From contig NC_079880.1 in assembly GCF_029227915.1 (NCBI RefSeq), positions 32,851,501 to 32,915,500 on the forward strand: 64,000 nucleotides of DNA. Direction: 5' to 3'. This document shows, piece by piece, positions 20,201 through 37,553 of the stretch. Position numbers and translations under genes: made by a program. This DNA comes from Hydractinia symbiolongicarpus. Taxonomy: Eukaryota; Cnidaria; Hydrozoa; Anthoathecata; Hydractiniidae. Under the pieces are notes generated by a model, which saw nothing but the letters and a program-made list of their open reading frames with translations, was not told the DNA's origin and did no database searches. Numbering within the stretch: the stretch's first letter is position 1; each line of letters opens with the position of its first letter.

Positions 20201-23200
20201 GAGGCACTTGAAGTTGGATCACATTCACCTAATAGCTAAGGTGAAAATAGAAGGTCTTATTTAGGAATTGGAGTGTAGATGTGTTTTATGTAAGCTTGAC
20301 GTACCAAAGTAGCACCAGGAAGTTAAGACTACTTAGCTTTTACATCAAATTACATATAGACATAAACAATTTCTGTTTTGGATTTTTTGCAATTTGATTT
20401 AAAACATCTTATGGTAAAGATAAAAACGAAACTACAAACAGTTCCCTTCTATAGTTCTCTATGTCTTAATATATTTTTTAAATTTTTAGTGTTGATGCTA
20501 CAAATGAGACCAGGCTGGGAAAATATGTGAACCATTCAAGTCATCGGAAATATTTGAATTGTTATCCAAAATTGATCGAGGAGGGTGGAAATGCATTCAT
20601 ATGTTTGTTTGCTTCCTATGACATTCCTTTAGGAACTGAACTGCGATACAATTATGGAATTTCAGGGCTAGAATGGCAAAAGGTAGCACACAATTAACAA
20701 AATTTATATTTTCCTCTTTTGAGTATGCCTAAGCTTGTTGTCTGCAAGTATGTTGTATGTCAAACAGCTTTTATTTTGAACACAGCTTTCGGACATGTTT
20801 TAAAAAAAACTTCTAGGATAAAAGATATATACATATATGAAAGAACAGTCAAATAAAACTGTTTGTTTCTTGTAGGATCCAACACATAATATACCATTCA
20901 ATTTAGAAGACCTAGTTTCAGATAGGCTAGTAAGTTTTTATATTACATGTAATAAATAGTAAGTGTGCATATAATAAGGTCGTCCATTAGCAATATGTTT
21001 TATCCATTTTCTAGTTTCTTGGGATCTTCCTTTTCTATGATATTTGTTGTTTCAGGTGTTGAGTAAGAACTTGACCTTGGTCCAAGGCAAGAATAACTTG
21101 ACCTCTGATGTCATTGCAAAAAAGGTAAACGTGATAAAAAATAAGACACAGTTGATATAGCAAAACGAATGTTGTTTTTTGAAATGTGAACACTGATAAT
21201 ATCTTCTTAGAAGGAGGATAATGACGAAAATGTGGGTATCATTACAGATATTCTCAAAAAATTGCTTGATGATGTGGTGGCAACTCAGGTGATAAACTTG
21301 TTATATTTTCTAATTTTATAAAAAATTCAATGTAAATTGAAGTATGTAAAGTGGTAAAGCTACTACATTTTGCTGTTTAAGGAAAAGCATCACCTTATTA
21401 TTTTTTAAAGGCCAGGTACAAAATCCCAGTTGAGCCATGGGCTGCCAAGTAAAAATGATTTTTTTTATTAGAGAATTGAATCTTTACATACCTGGTTCTT
21501 TTAAAATTGTTATTTTTGATTCAAAGCTTCTAAGACTCGTTTTCAGAGTGGCTGCTAAGAAATACAAGCTTTATGAAACATAGCACACAATCTGTTCTAG
21601 CATAGGAATAAGACAAACTTTTTTAAAAAATGTTGTAAATTGAGTGTGCCAAATCTTAAACTAGTTCTTGTTAAATTTAACATTCTTTATTTTTAAGATG
21701 GAAAATATGGTGCCAGATTTTTCAGACAGTGAAGATGAGGGACTAAAATCAAGTGGCAACATGTATAATTTTTGTTTCTTTTTTCTTAATGTCACAGTGC
21801 TGGCAATGGAGAGTCTTGGTGTTATAAAGTTTAATATTATTTAAATTCTTTACGTCTTTATTTACTAGGTTAATAAATTTACTTCCCTTTATGGTAAGCC
21901 TATTTGAGTTTGGTGCACTATTCATGGACTTTTTAGTTTTGCTTTATTATTGTTGTGGTCATATATATTTCTATGATTACATTGACGGTTTACATAACAG
22001 AAATTACGGCACTAATGTTAAATTAATTTAAATCATAATTTGTTTGTGTTAGCATAATTGCTGATAACAATAAAAATGTTTGTTCTCCTTTTAGTCCATG
22101 GTTGAAGATTCTGAAGAGGCAGAAGATATTTCAGAGTTGGATACTTTGAATCATATTTCGTCTGTAAGTAATTTATAATTTTGCGTATTCAAGAAATTAA
22201 ACCTAAACCTTTGTCCATATGAGGAAATCGGACTGGTATAGGCTTTTGTAATACATACTTTGTTGAATGTCATGCTTCCTAGACATAATTGCATTTAAAA
22301 TTACTATCAATTATATAAATTTAAATGCTCTTAGGTCACAGTTTCAACTCCGATACAGACTAGAAAACTATCAGTTCAGTATAAGGTATGATAGGAACTT
22401 CAAAACAACTTCCACAATTTTAATTCATTAAAATTGTGAAAATGAACGCTGTAAAATTTTCATGGTGTAACATTTTTCATTATAAATCATAACGCCATAA
22501 ATAGATTGAGTGATTTGTTTATTGCCGTCAAAGATACCAAACAACTGCTATTTTATAATTCAGTGGTCAATTCTCTAAGTTTATAATCTCGCGTGTTCGT
22601 TTTTAAATTGAAAGTCTCTAGACGCTTGTTTGCCATAATCTAGGAAGTATAAAGATAGCATAAATATTAATTGTATGCCATGAAAAAATTCTGCTAACTA
22701 AATTTATTCTCTTCCCTTCTTTAATTTAATTTAACTTAAAAGTAAAAGTCACATTTGTCTTGTTCATAGGCTTCAGGTGTGCAAACAAGTATTGATAAAG
22801 GTAAAGCTGCCATCTACATTAAATTAATTTTCTATTAAGCTCCAATGTGACTGATTCTTTTTGCATTTAGTGCAATGATTTTAAGTTGTTATTCGAATTC
22901 TGGGCCTTCAAAAAATCCTTCTGAATAAAGCATGTTCTCATATGATATATAACTGGATTTCCAAAAAGGACTCTGTTGTTGTAACTTAGAACTCATAACC
23001 TGCTCGCTTTTATTCGTAAATACTAACCCGCTCACCTTTATCAAGTCCCATTTTATAAACTGTTTTTATCTGTTTTAAAAAAGCCATACTGTGTCTGTTT
23101 TAAGTATTTATTTTAATTGGTCCATTGGCTAAAAAGTGTCCTTTGTTATTTTGGTTTCAAATAGGTTTAATTTTTTTAGACAATCTTGAGGTTGATTTTA

Positions 23201-26200
23201 CTACGGACAGTCCATCCATATGTGAGGTAACTTGATAGCAGCTTAGTGTATGATATTCCGAAATTCCATACAATACTTTGTTATGCAAACGAGGAAAGTG
23301 TAAATGGATACGTAAAAATCAAAAGGTTTTTATCTTAATTGATCATAAGTATTTAAAGAAGATTTATGGTAAATAACACGTTATGCTATAAAATTACCCT
23401 ACTAAAATAAATTGTTTAATGCCGATTCTTTCAGATTTCTGTGAAAAATGATTCCGGATTAAATGTTGAAGACGATATGGAAATCATTGATACAGACGAG
23501 GAAGGAAAAGTGGAGAACAGTATTGCTATAGAGGTAATGTTCCGTGGTCCTATAAGGAGAATGTTCGGTTTGCATAACTACAATCTTTGACGTTATCATT
23601 TTTTTACGCATAGTGTCATTTCTCTTTCTTAATCCCTGACTTTTTTTACGCAATCTTTAAAATCCAAAGTTAAAGTTAGGTTCCTTCTAATTATAGGGTT
23701 TATTGGTATTTTATGTCGAAAGTATTAATCATATTTTTAAGTATGTACCTCTTTAGCCTTCTAAAATACCCGATGTTGTGTAACTATTAGTTTGTTCTAG
23801 TTATAAAAAGCGACTCTATTTTATATATTATAATAAGGCCTAGAATTTACATCAAACGAACTAAAGGCGGCGTTTCATTTGACATTGGAAGGATATGACA
23901 TGCCGTAGCAATCGAATCAAATAAGAATTGAACATAATGTATGTACATAATGTTGCGATTGACATCTTTCCTATAGCCTGATTTGTATCTTTATTAGAAG
24001 AAAGAAACATCTGTAAAGAAAAGCGCCAACGAGGTAGTGTTTATTTTTTGTTTATTTTAAAAGATCTTGACAAGATAATCCATAACTTCACTGGATGCTA
24101 AAAATGTATTCTTATGTTTTGCACTTGATATATTAACTTTTATAACCTTTTGCTTTTTTTACTAGAAAGTGGGAAAATCTGAGGAAAAAGAAGCCAAACA
24201 GGTAATTTTATTTTTTGTGTGTTTCGTTGACGCCGTTAAGTCACTGCATTTAAAAGTTGAATCCAGACTCTTTGCTGAAACAAGAATAACTGATGCTCAA
24301 GAGCTTCTTTTTGTAATATTGGCTTCTTTCCTAAATTGCTTATTTGAACCCCTTTGTCTCCGACAAATCTGATAAATCTGATGCTAAACATTTTGTAAGA
24401 ATAAACGGTTAAGTAGCTTAGGCGTGATGTTTATTCGTAGATAAACTCAAGACCATTGAGACCCTGTTTTGTTTGCGATAAAAAGATCAAGCATTCGAAA
24501 TTAAATAGACACATCACTTTATGTCATAAGCATCATCCAGATGTAAAGGATGCTTTGAACATGCCTCGAAAAGAAAGACTGAGAGCCTTCGCTAACTTTC
24601 GAAAAATTGGCATATATAATCATAATGTTAAAGAAATTGAGGAGGGCGGTAGAAATTTGTTGCGTGAAAAGCAAAACGATTCAGATGACCCACTTGTTAT
24701 GTGCACCACCTGCAAAGGATTTTATGCCAAAACCTTTAAAGCTAGGCACAAGGCAGACTGCTCAAAGAACTCCTGTCAATTTCCTGTTACAATTGCTCTG
24801 GATTGTACTAGTGATGAGTCATGGAAGCTATCGGATGATCAATTTAAGCAGAGAATTTTGAACATCATCAGAGACGATGCCGTTGGTACTCTTGCCAAAT
24901 CGGATCCCGTTATTTTGATGGTTGGTCATCGCCTCTATGGCAAAATAAAAAGAAGACTAAACAAAAAGATGGAAGTTGAACGGTCTGTTCGAAGCGACAT
25001 GCGTCGTCTGGCACATGTTTATTCCAGATTTAAAGATAGGGTGTTGGAAGTACCAAGAGATTGTTGTAATGACAAAAACAATGCTGGTGACATGTTTCTG
25101 AGGGAAAATTTTGAGGTGCTGAAATATTCTATTGAATCCTACACTCATTCTGATTTGGAAGTTCAAAAGTCAGGACTTAAGGCAGCCTTGTACTACGTGT
25201 TGAAAGACGCCGCCGAAAAACTAATTGGTTATTACCTTGGTAAAAATAATGATGTTGATGCAGAAAAAATTAAAAACTTTTTGGTATTGCTGAAATTACG
25301 CAAAGATGAAATATTCGCTGACGCAACGTATGATTTAAACATGAGAAGGAATGTAAAAACTAAAAAACCTGCACAACTTCCAAACGAAGGCGATGTCCAA
25401 CTAATTCGAGATTATGTGATTGAAAGGATACGCCACTTATCATCAGATCCATTTATCATCATGGACAGACATACGTTTGTTGAACTACGTGATTGTGCTT
25501 GCACTCGTCTTGTGCTGTATAATGGCCGAAGAGGTGGAGAACCATCGCGTCTAACCGTTACGCAGTGGATTGAAGCTGAAAAGGATGAATGGTTAGACAA
25601 ACAGCGGATACAGGATATTGCAAAAGAAACTAACTTAAGCAGTGGGACAAAGATCACATTTCAATCGGGAAAAGGAGTCAACCATTTAGTTCCTGTTTTT
25701 ATTCCTAAAGATACTGTTGCTGCAATGAAGTTGTTGGCTAACGAGCAAGTAAGGAAAGATGCTGGTGTCCTTGAAGAAAACTCATACATATTTCCCAGTA
25801 CCCAAGGTTCTGATAATCATTGCTCTGGATGGCATAGCTTAGATAATGTTTGTGCAAAACTTCCAATTGCCAACAGAGAAAGAATTAGTGGTACAAGTAA
25901 CCGACATCGCCTTAGTACCTTAATTGCTGGTTTAGGTCTATCAGAGTCCGATATGAGTTTGGCCTATGATCATTTTGGGCACAGTGAGAGAATTAACAAA
26001 ACGATATACCAAGCACCAGCTGCTCATCGACAACTATTGTCAACTGGGAAACATCTATCTGTCCTTGATAATGGTGAGCTGTTTTTCTGTAGTCTATTCT
26101 TGTGTATCAATTTTTTAAAAGTGAAACAAACGCATATCTTCTTATAGCGCAAAGTATAAAGAATGACAATAACTTCGAGAAAAAGGGTCCTAACTTAGTT

Positions 26201-28506
26201 GAAGAAAATGAAAAAAAATTTAGAGGTAAAACTTAGAATTATGGCTGTTCATATTGGCATACTTCTTTTCCTTGTGAGCAGTCAAACAAGAAATTTAATT
26301 TTGAAATTCTTCCAAAGTAAGTTCTTTTGACTCTTCATTCTATTCAGGTCTAACTTGTTCGTAATTACCTACATACAGGCTTGAATTACGTTGTAAATGT
26401 ATTTTGTAGATGAAAATGCTGAAAAAGACACAAGTAAAGCGAACACTGTAAAATTACCGAATAAAAAGAAAATGAAGAAAAGTGTACAAGTGGGAGAAAA
26501 AAGACAAACTCATCGAAACGATACATTTAAAAAAGAGAAAACTTGCGGTTAGTTCATTGCGTAACAATAAGATTTTATTCACAAAATATTATGTATTATT
26601 GGAAACATTTTCGTTTTTGAATCATTAGAGCCTTACGTTGCAAATAAAATGTTTGTTTTCAGAACAGGGCTTCGAATAAAAGCCCCTATGTAAACAAAAT
26701 TTACGTGAAAAACCAACCTATTCGACTTAGATGGTCAATAGCGAAAACACGATCTCAGATTTATAGTGACGTCATAAAACATCACACATAATATTTGTTA
26801 CTAGGGAAGGACAGTATAAATAGTCAATTTTTTTAGTATTTCTGTTGTGTAAGTTAACTTTGTTACAATACCTGATTGCAAAATGACTGAAAGCCGTTTT
26901 CCTTTTAGCACCCACGAGAAAGTATGCACTTAGAAAAGAAAAGAACGTTTCTCAAAGTATGTCTTGATTTCCATGATTTTGTGTTTTCAAAATGATATCC
27001 TGTGTTGTTTGTTTTTTGTCAGCATTTAACTTCTTTATAAACAAGTTACTGGTTGTTTGCAAAGTGATGCTTTATATTCTGATTTTCCCTAATTTTTTCC
27101 TGATTTTTCAATAAAGTTACAATGTTTTTAACGGTTTAGAAACATCTGAAGAATCCAAACATTTTACAAATGTGAACGATGATGAACCTTCTGAATGGTC
27201 TGAATCAAGTGAAGATAGCGAACTCGAGAATTCTGTAAAATGCACTGGTGAGGTTTTGTTAATCAACAATACTGTATAACTCCTTACTAAGAAAAATCAA
27301 AAAGTACCATATTTTTTAATTTCTTGGTCTGTCTATATATAGTATATGAAATTGCAAAAATTAGTTGATTGTACTTACCGGTGATAAACAACAGCTAAAA
27401 AGAATAATATCTTAAAAATTGCTGCGTAATTGCCGAAAATGAAAATATTGCTAAAGTGGAATATTTTGCGTCAAATAAATGAAATTATTGTACTTGAACA
27501 CGAAAGTTTATTTGATACAACTCGCAGACAGCTTAGATCCGAAATCATCGTATCCGTTTTCACAATATTTATTTCCATATTCTTGAAATTGGAGTCCGAA
27601 AATATACAGAAACTAATAAAAAGAAATAGATTATCTTAATCCCTATAATACTTAATAATTATTAATTCGCTATTCGTCGTTAGCCCGTGGAAAATCCACG
27701 GGTTCGCCCGTCCTTTTTATACCGCATTGCGTGCTTCTCGCTATTGCGCAGCTAAGCTACCATTTTGCGTGACAGACAGACAGACAGACGTAAACGGGTA
27801 TTATAATATAGATAATTAACCTTTTTAAAATATGGAAAAAAATTCATTAAAGAAATACTGAAATAAAGAAATGAAAATGATAATAAAGATGGCGGAATTA
27901 ATGTTTGCGAATTTGTTTTCACAAACCAAAATTCCACAAATTACCAGACAAGGGCGGACATCCGCAAAGTTGAGATTCCAACAATCTGATTAAAGATTTT
28001 CAATTGCAACTAAATGAGACTATTCGTAACTTTTTTATTTCGCATATTTCATACAATTTTTGAAAGCATCCATCCGCAAAAATTGCTTCCGCGACAATTT
28101 CTTCTCTTCTATTGGAGGACGAAATAAGAATGAAATCATTGAAATTTGTATGCCCTTTTCGTGTATAAATTAATCTTGTAATGTTTTCTTTTACAGGTCA
28201 ACAAGAAAGAAAATACATTCAATGGTCGTCAGAGCAAGAGGATAAACTATACAAAAAATTTGCAAGACATATAAAAAATAAAAAAAATGGATGGCCTTGT
28301 ATGTATGACATGTATGTTTTGCACTAATTATGAAAACATGTTTTTGAATATCTAATATTTGTGTATGTGTAGGCTCTGATGATCTGAAAAAATTCGCCAA
28401 CGAGGAAGGAATTACTGTTGGAACTGTTCGAAATAAAATTAACAATGAAAGAGGAAAAATAGCACGACAAGCGGAAGCGAAAAAAAAGAAAATGAACATT
28501 GTTTAA
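14293..28506 (+). CDS. SET methyltransferase - tyrosine recombinase - Myb-like protein, 23 exons
   Basis: Exons inferred from splice sites: 14293-14325, 19802-19919, 20006-20156, 20490-20682, 20876-20929, 21056-21124, 21211-21288, 21698-21762, 21869-21893, 22095-22163, 22335-22385, 22770-22800, 23180-23226, 23435-23533, 23998-24033, 24166-24201, 24441-26073, 26148-26225, 26410-26547, 26909-26956, 27140-27247, 28197-28298, 28373-28506. The total is 3396 nt, one open frame of 1131 codons. Residues about 51-165 are a KMT5A-like SET domain (GYGVFTT, YVNHSS, GTELRYNYG). Residues 166-385 are an acidic linker. About 390-450 hold zinc motifs (CFVCDKKIKHSKLNRHITLCH, MCTTC). About 600-915 are a tyrosine recombinase: R in NGRRGGEPSRL, K in FQSGKG, HxxR in NRHRLST, H in DHFGHS, Y near 907 in NKTIYQAP. 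About 1053-1131 resemble Myb/SANT. Likely the element's transposase, nuclear. Exon 1 is the least certain. Confidence 0.7.
14611..14873. mobile_element. MITE with 15-bp terminal repeats in intron 1
   Basis: GAGGGTGCCGATAAG at 14622-14636 is inverted at 14847-14861. TTTTATTCTAC flanks both sides (14611-14621 and 14863-14873), a likely 11-bp target duplication with one extra T on the right. The interior is relatively GC-rich and non-coding (CCGCATACGCCG, GCCCGAAAA repeats). The long duplication points towards a Mutator-like family, but this is uncertain. Confidence 0.7.
14874..15424. other. intron 1 sequence without features
   Basis: AT-rich intronic DNA with a short TA run (14931-14950). No coding or repeat structure beyond that is seen. 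Confidence 0.5.
15425..19765. repeat. 114-bp satellite array inside intron 1, related to the element's end
   Basis: About 30 good copies run from 16340 to 19765, with older diverged copies from 15425, interrupted by a LINE scrap. Each monomer has two GTCCACTTT motifs about 40 bp apart: one followed by GAGTTTTAAAATTTATG, the other by AGGATGATAATTTCGACAT. Copies differ by small substitutions and higher-order variants (GAGATAAAATTATTTT versus GACATATTAGTTTTAAC). The first half resembles the element's right terminus (30690-30745): GTCCACTTTTAGTTCGAATT and GTCCACCTAAGGTTGATA, in the same order and orientation. Confidence 0.9.
15778..16089 (-). pseudogene. LINE reverse-transcriptase scrap
   Basis: The minus strand encodes SLSSFADDTRL with SESDIENVQADLNLVYEWSK downstream, the FADD box region of a CR1/jockey-like reverse transcriptase. 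The part upstream of the motif continues in another frame (GVPQGSALGP-like), so the piece is frameshifted. It interrupts the oldest part of the satellite array and is a dead insertion. Confidence 0.7.
27676..27811. mobile_element. 136-bp non-autonomous element with terminal hairpin and GACA repeat
   Basis: It begins GTCGTTAGCCCGTGG with a hairpin CCCGTGGA/TCCACGGG and ends in a (GACA)n tract followed by TAAACGGGTATTATAATATAG. The 3.1-kb insertion at 50381-53505 shares the same beginning (GTCGATTAGGCCCGTGG) and the same kind of GACA-rich end, so both belong to one family. This copy lies in an intron of the recombinase gene. It has no coding capacity. Confidence 0.6.
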
Positions 28507-28600
28507 TTGTGATAGAGCTTTGGTTTCTTTTATTTTTATTATTTTTACGTTACCATAAAAGTACATGTTTATAATTATTTATTATGTTTACAAAAGTACA

Positions 28601-28637
28601 TTTATAAAAACATGTACACTATACATGTTTTTATAAA
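28601..28637 (+). terminator. 16-bp perfect hairpin after the recombinase gene
   Basis: TTTATAAAAACATGTA (28601-28616) pairs perfectly with 28622-28637 around CACTA, 95 nt after the TAA. A shorter version of the arm (TACATGTTTATAA) lies at 28562. It may form in the 3' untranslated RNA. It could also be a relic of an inverted insertion. Confidence 0.55.
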
Positions 28638-28934
28638 TAATGTGACAGCTTTTATCATCATCAAATTTTCTTGAGTATACTCTAAAAAATTCAAGTCTAA
28701 ACAACACATCACTCCGTCACCCCTTAGACGGGGAGAAAGGCAAGAAAAAGTGTTAAAGTCACGAGGATAATTTCTATACAGGTTTCAATCATGTTTTAAC
28801 AATCAAAATGTATGATCAACGATAATTTAATTCAACTCTCCCCCCTCTCCCATGAAAAATATTTTGAACTGTGTGGTTTTCATAACTGTATGTGATAAGA
28901 AAACTGGCTCTCATAAGTGAAGTATATCTTTTAA

Positions 28935-29291
28935 GGGGATTAATTTTCGCGGGTATTAAGTTTCGCGGTTTTTTCGGAGTTTTTCCAAAAACGCGAAAAT
29001 ACGTCGCCGCGAAAAGTTTAAATATCCCTGATCTGGGAAATTTCCAAATCGGCCTGATACAAAAGACAATGATGTATAACTTTCTCTGGGACATTTTCCT
29101 TTCTCTTCTGTATGTTGTTTCGAAATAACTCACCGGAATAGTTGTTTTTCCAAATTTGCATAATTCGCAAAAATAAGTTACCGCGAAATTTTCTTCAACA
29201 CTAAATTTGTGAAAATAAATTCCCTTTTTTCCCGCCAAATTCTAGTAAAAAAAAATTCTGCGAAAATAAGTCCCCGCGAAAATTAATTCCC
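28935..29291. mobile_element. TTCGCG-rich MITE
   Basis: GGGGATTAATTTTCGCGGG at the left is the inverse of CGCGAAAATTAATTCCC at the right. The interior has many short CGCGAAAA/TTTTCGCG repeats. Open frames across it on both strands are by-products of this repetition. Confidence 0.6.
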
Positions 29292-30480
29292 TGAAGGTAT
29301 CTTGTTTACACAGTTATTTCTCGTTTATTCGTGATATAGTTCGTACAAGGTGATACATTTAGGAAGGTTTAAGGCGTTAAACAGATTATCATTTAGCGTA
29401 CGTTTCTTGATTTCTCAGTCCTTCCTTACGCAGCCCCATTATATAACTAGTGTCAAATGAGAAAAAGGAAAAGGAAGTTAATTTCTGTGGAATTAGTAAG
29501 ATATAACTGCTTGGTTATCCAGGTTCGTTTATTTAAATTCGAAGAAGCAGCAAATGATTAATCGTTTTTTGTTTTTTTGTTTGCATATAAAAATGTATGA
29601 AAATACTGAATTTTATGTGTTTACCCTTTTTTTTCATTTTTACCCTTGTTCTGTTGTTTTTAATAACGCATATTATAGATTTAGGTGTTCTTCTTTCTTT
29701 TTTGATTTTTGTTATGTTCAAAGGAGTCTATTACTACGCATGTCATGTGTTTGGAAGTTTCAGGAATACACTTTTATTTTGACACTCTTAGTTTTGTATC
29801 TTTTTAAACAAACCCAGCAGCCTTAAAAACCTCAAAATCTTAAAAAAATTTAAGGAAAATTTATAACCCGTAGTTACTACATCATAGCAAAAACAGTATA
29901 AGTTGTGTTCGTTTGCAAACTACAAAATGTCTTGAAAGGGTTTTTTTTACTGATTGTATGCTGGGAAATCATGGCCTTTCCACTCAGTGACTCAGGGCAA
30001 AGAATATAGAATTCAATGAAAAGTCAGGGAAAAATTTGGTTTAAAAGCTGTATGTGAACCCTGTAAAAAACGTATCGGATCGAATACATGCAAAAGCAAC
30101 AGTTTTAATGCCCTTAATGTTGCTTAAGATCCTCTTTACAAAGCGCAATTGTTGCATTCGTTGTTTGTTGGTTTTGTACCCACATAAACCACTTCCACGC
30201 ATTTTGCTGCTTCATTAAGCTAGTTCTTAAATTGTAACCAAACTTTTGGTACAAATTCACATACTCTTAAATACATGTTAAGGATGCTATAATTTGTGTT
30301 TTTTCCTTTATATTTTTTCTCCGAACTGGACAGCTGCTAACGTGTGCTTCTTTTTTGTTTTCATACAGATTATAAAAAATATCACTTACAACAATGAGAC
30401 AAATGTCTTTAAAAAGACAATATTGCAGTTCAATATTAATAATTATCAGATGATCGGGTTTAACGCTCATGTATATAAAA
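29292..30480. other. right flank of the recombinase element, no gene seen
   Basis: AT-rich sequence with only short chance reading frames. The terminal motif zone (GTAGACAC at 30530-30560, GTCCAC at 30692 and 30722) follows it. Confidence 0.5.
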
Positions 30481-30744
30481 TATATATCTGTCTACATTTA
30501 GTCGATCTAATGTAAAAATTTTCTTAAAGTAGACACAAATCATATGGAATCGTTATGTAGACACAAAAATTTCAAATTTTTTTTAAGAGGCAAAAAGGCA
30601 TACAGGGCGCATACGCAGACAAAAAGAATACTCCTTATACAAAAATAAAGGTTATAGGGGGTAAGGGTTTGCGAAAAAACATGGTTTTTATATGTCCACT
30701 TTTAGTTCGAATTTTCAGAGTGTCCACCTAAGGTTGATATAGCG

Positions 30745-35409
<4,665 letters not shown>

Positions 35410-35580
35410 AACGTTTATGTATTTTATAAAGAATTTATGAATTTTCTGTCCTTAAGCGTATAAATTAATGCAGGATAAATTTTTGCGATATTAATTTTTG
35501 CGATTAAACGTCCAAAAAAAATGAGTTTTACGGTCAAGAAAATATACATTTGCCTCAATATTGTTTCTTAGAAGATTTGT

Positions 35581-35596
35581 GGCTATAAAAATAGCC
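35581..35596 (-). terminator. histone-like 3' stem-loop after the Harbinger transposase gene
   Basis: On the minus strand it reads AAAAC, GGCTATTTTTATAGCC, ACAAATC, then CTAAGAAACA, a purine-rich stretch. It lies 13 nt after the transposase stop (35610-35612). The stem-loop is identical to those in the unrelated P-like element, while the flanks differ beyond AAAC and ACA. Confidence 0.55.
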
Positions 35597-35609
35597 GTTT
35601 TAATTTCAA

Positions 35610-36643
35610 TCATCCAGATAAATACGCTTCTAATGTTGGGGGCTGGCATTTAAAAAATGTTGATGTGCAAGAGCCATAAATGCAGGTCCTTGCATTACTT
35701 AAGAGAGCAGATGCAATATACTGTTTTGAAACAGCACTTAAACCTATCTTTTGCATCTTTGAGTAGTCTGTAAATTTGAATCTTTCGATAACATCACCAA
35801 ACACCCATTCAACTGACACCCTGACTGATGACATGCGCTCATTATAAACACGTTCTTCTTCCAATAGGGGATTTTTAAAACCTGTTTGTAGCTGCTCCCT
35901 ATGAGGATATGCAGGGTCACCATAAACACATAAAACTGTGCCATCAGGAGCAATTGAATATCTTTGGAGAATATCCATAAAGCCAGATTGTGCAAGAAGG
36001 TAACAATCATGTCTCGAGCCTTCAATTGGACCAAACAAATTCGCAATGAGACCATTGGGAGTGGAAACAGATTGCATTTTGTAGCCATGGTTTCTTTTAT
36101 GGCCACTGTACATGGCTTTCTGATCTGCACCTGGTCGAGCAATCCCCCTTAAAGTGCCATCAATAAAACCCCAACAGTTATCAAGGGGGGCACCTTTTGC
36201 GTGTATACAGTCTGTAAAATCTTTCAAAGCATCCTTTGACAACCACGCCTGATTGAATGATGTGAGAAGTCGTCCAAATCTATTGTGTATGATATCCAAA
36301 GTTCTGTTAAATATGTAGGACATATCAGGTACAGACCGCCCAAACCGCGGAATAAGATCTGAAAACCTACATGGAAAGGCAAGGCGACGCAAAGTCAAAC
36401 GTAAGGCCTCCATTGGGTCTATGGTCAACCGATTTTCGGTTTTAACTCTTTCACCTGACAACCCTAGGGCATCACACAAACGTAACAAATCTGTCTTTCT
36501 AAATCTAAAATCTGCCCAACATTCATCATCTGACCATTTATCAAGAGAAAATTTATCTTGCTCCCAATAGGGAAACACAGGATTTTTCTTTTTATTTCGT
36601 GTTTCGTCAAGAAAAAAAAAATATTCTTCTTCATCAATGAAAC
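35610..36643 (-). CDS. HARBI1-like PIF/Harbinger transposase, main part
   Basis: This is a DDE_Tnp_4-type transposase. The catalytic residues are visible: D in CWGFIDGTLRGIARPG, D in CVYGDPAYPHREQ, E in VRVSVEWVFGD. ADFRFRKTDLLRLCDALGL and RLTLRRLAFPCRFSDLIPRF fit the N-terminal helical region. The reading frame continues upstream into the gypsy LTR (to an ATG at 36698), but those residues are LTR-encoded. The native start lies at 44918, displaced by the gypsy insertion: removing the insertion with one copy of its target duplication joins the two parts in frame. Convergent with the Myb-like gene. Apart from that insertion the frame is intact. Confidence 0.75.
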
Positions 36644-36810
36644 TAGATATAGGCATGGAGACCATTTGCTTCACAATATGTTTATAATACGTTTGCAATG
36701 TTAGAATCTAAAGATATATATATACAATGATAAGTAGGATGAACCAAACGTATAAAACATAATAATGGAAACAGTACATAATAGTGTAAACAGTACATAA
36801 TAGTTCTCTA
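36644..36810 (-). repeat. 3' LTR of the gypsy element
   Basis: 167 bp, beginning TAGATATAGGC and ending AGTTCTCTA (plus strand), nearly identical to 44681-44847. The inverted tips are TAGA/TCTA. It is flanked by GAAAC (36639-36643), repeated at 44848-44852 as the 5-bp target duplication. The C-rich run TCTCCCCCC just inside (36811) is the polypurine tract on the coding strand. Confidence 0.85.
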
Positions 36811-36866
36811 TCTCCCCCCAGTCATCGTGGCAACAGAGATGACGAAAGTGTAGAGATCGGGGAATG

Positions 36867-37553
36867 TCATGACAATTCGTAGTCCTTCAACTTGCATGGC
36901 TGTCGTCGAGCCCTGGTGGATCTACGAGGCGGCAGAAGGCCCGAAGGGGCCGGGCACGGCTCCACTGGTGGTTCGGAATCCAATGGGATGTTAGGTGATT
37001 TCGGCTCCTGGTGGACCGATCGCGCGGTCGGCGGATCATCTGAGGATAGGGGACCCGTTGAGGGCATGGGCGTATCGGATGATGTAGGCTGCAGACAGGT
37101 GTGACCAAGTGTAGCCGGAATTGGTTGTGGTACATTCTGTGTGTCCAAAATAGAGACTGGTGGTGTTGGCTGACGAACAGGGACATACTTCCGGAGGAAC
37201 TTGCGATTACGAAGCGTTACTCTGCCGGAACCATCTGTACGTATGACATACTGGTCATATTGCTTGACTTCTACCACGGAACTGGTCTTGTCCCATTTCC
37301 GGGGATTAGGACCGATTTGGTTTTGGATCCTGACGCGATCACCTACCAGAAGCGGGGGGAGTCGTCGTGTATGTTCAGACAACCTCTCCGCAACCTTCAT
37401 GTGGCGGTTTCGGAGGGCCCCTTCCCTGTCCCGCAGGGTGCTCTGCCAGGTTGGGTGCGGTTTATATTTGCCGGGAAGGATCGGTATAAAATCCTTGATT
37501 GGTCTACCAAACAAACACATGGCTGGGGACATCGTGGTATCCTGGTTTGGCGT
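36867..37553 (-). pseudogene. gypsy integrase C-terminal part, cut off by the LINE
   Basis: The frame reads NQDTTMSPAMCLFGRPIKDF, the part of integrase just after the catalytic core. It continues with the PLLVGDRVRIQNQIGPNP segment (the SH3-like GPF/GPY-type module: KWDKTSSVVEVKQYDQYVIR). A long proline/serine-rich tail ends in basic residues (RRSTRARRQPCKL). Without the LINE and one copy of its 4-bp duplication it joins 40480 in frame. No internal stop is visible here. Confidence 0.7.

Noticed and set aside
28816-29238. 140-residue minus-strand reading frame
   Set aside because: It lies over the TTCGCG MITE and its composition follows the repeats.
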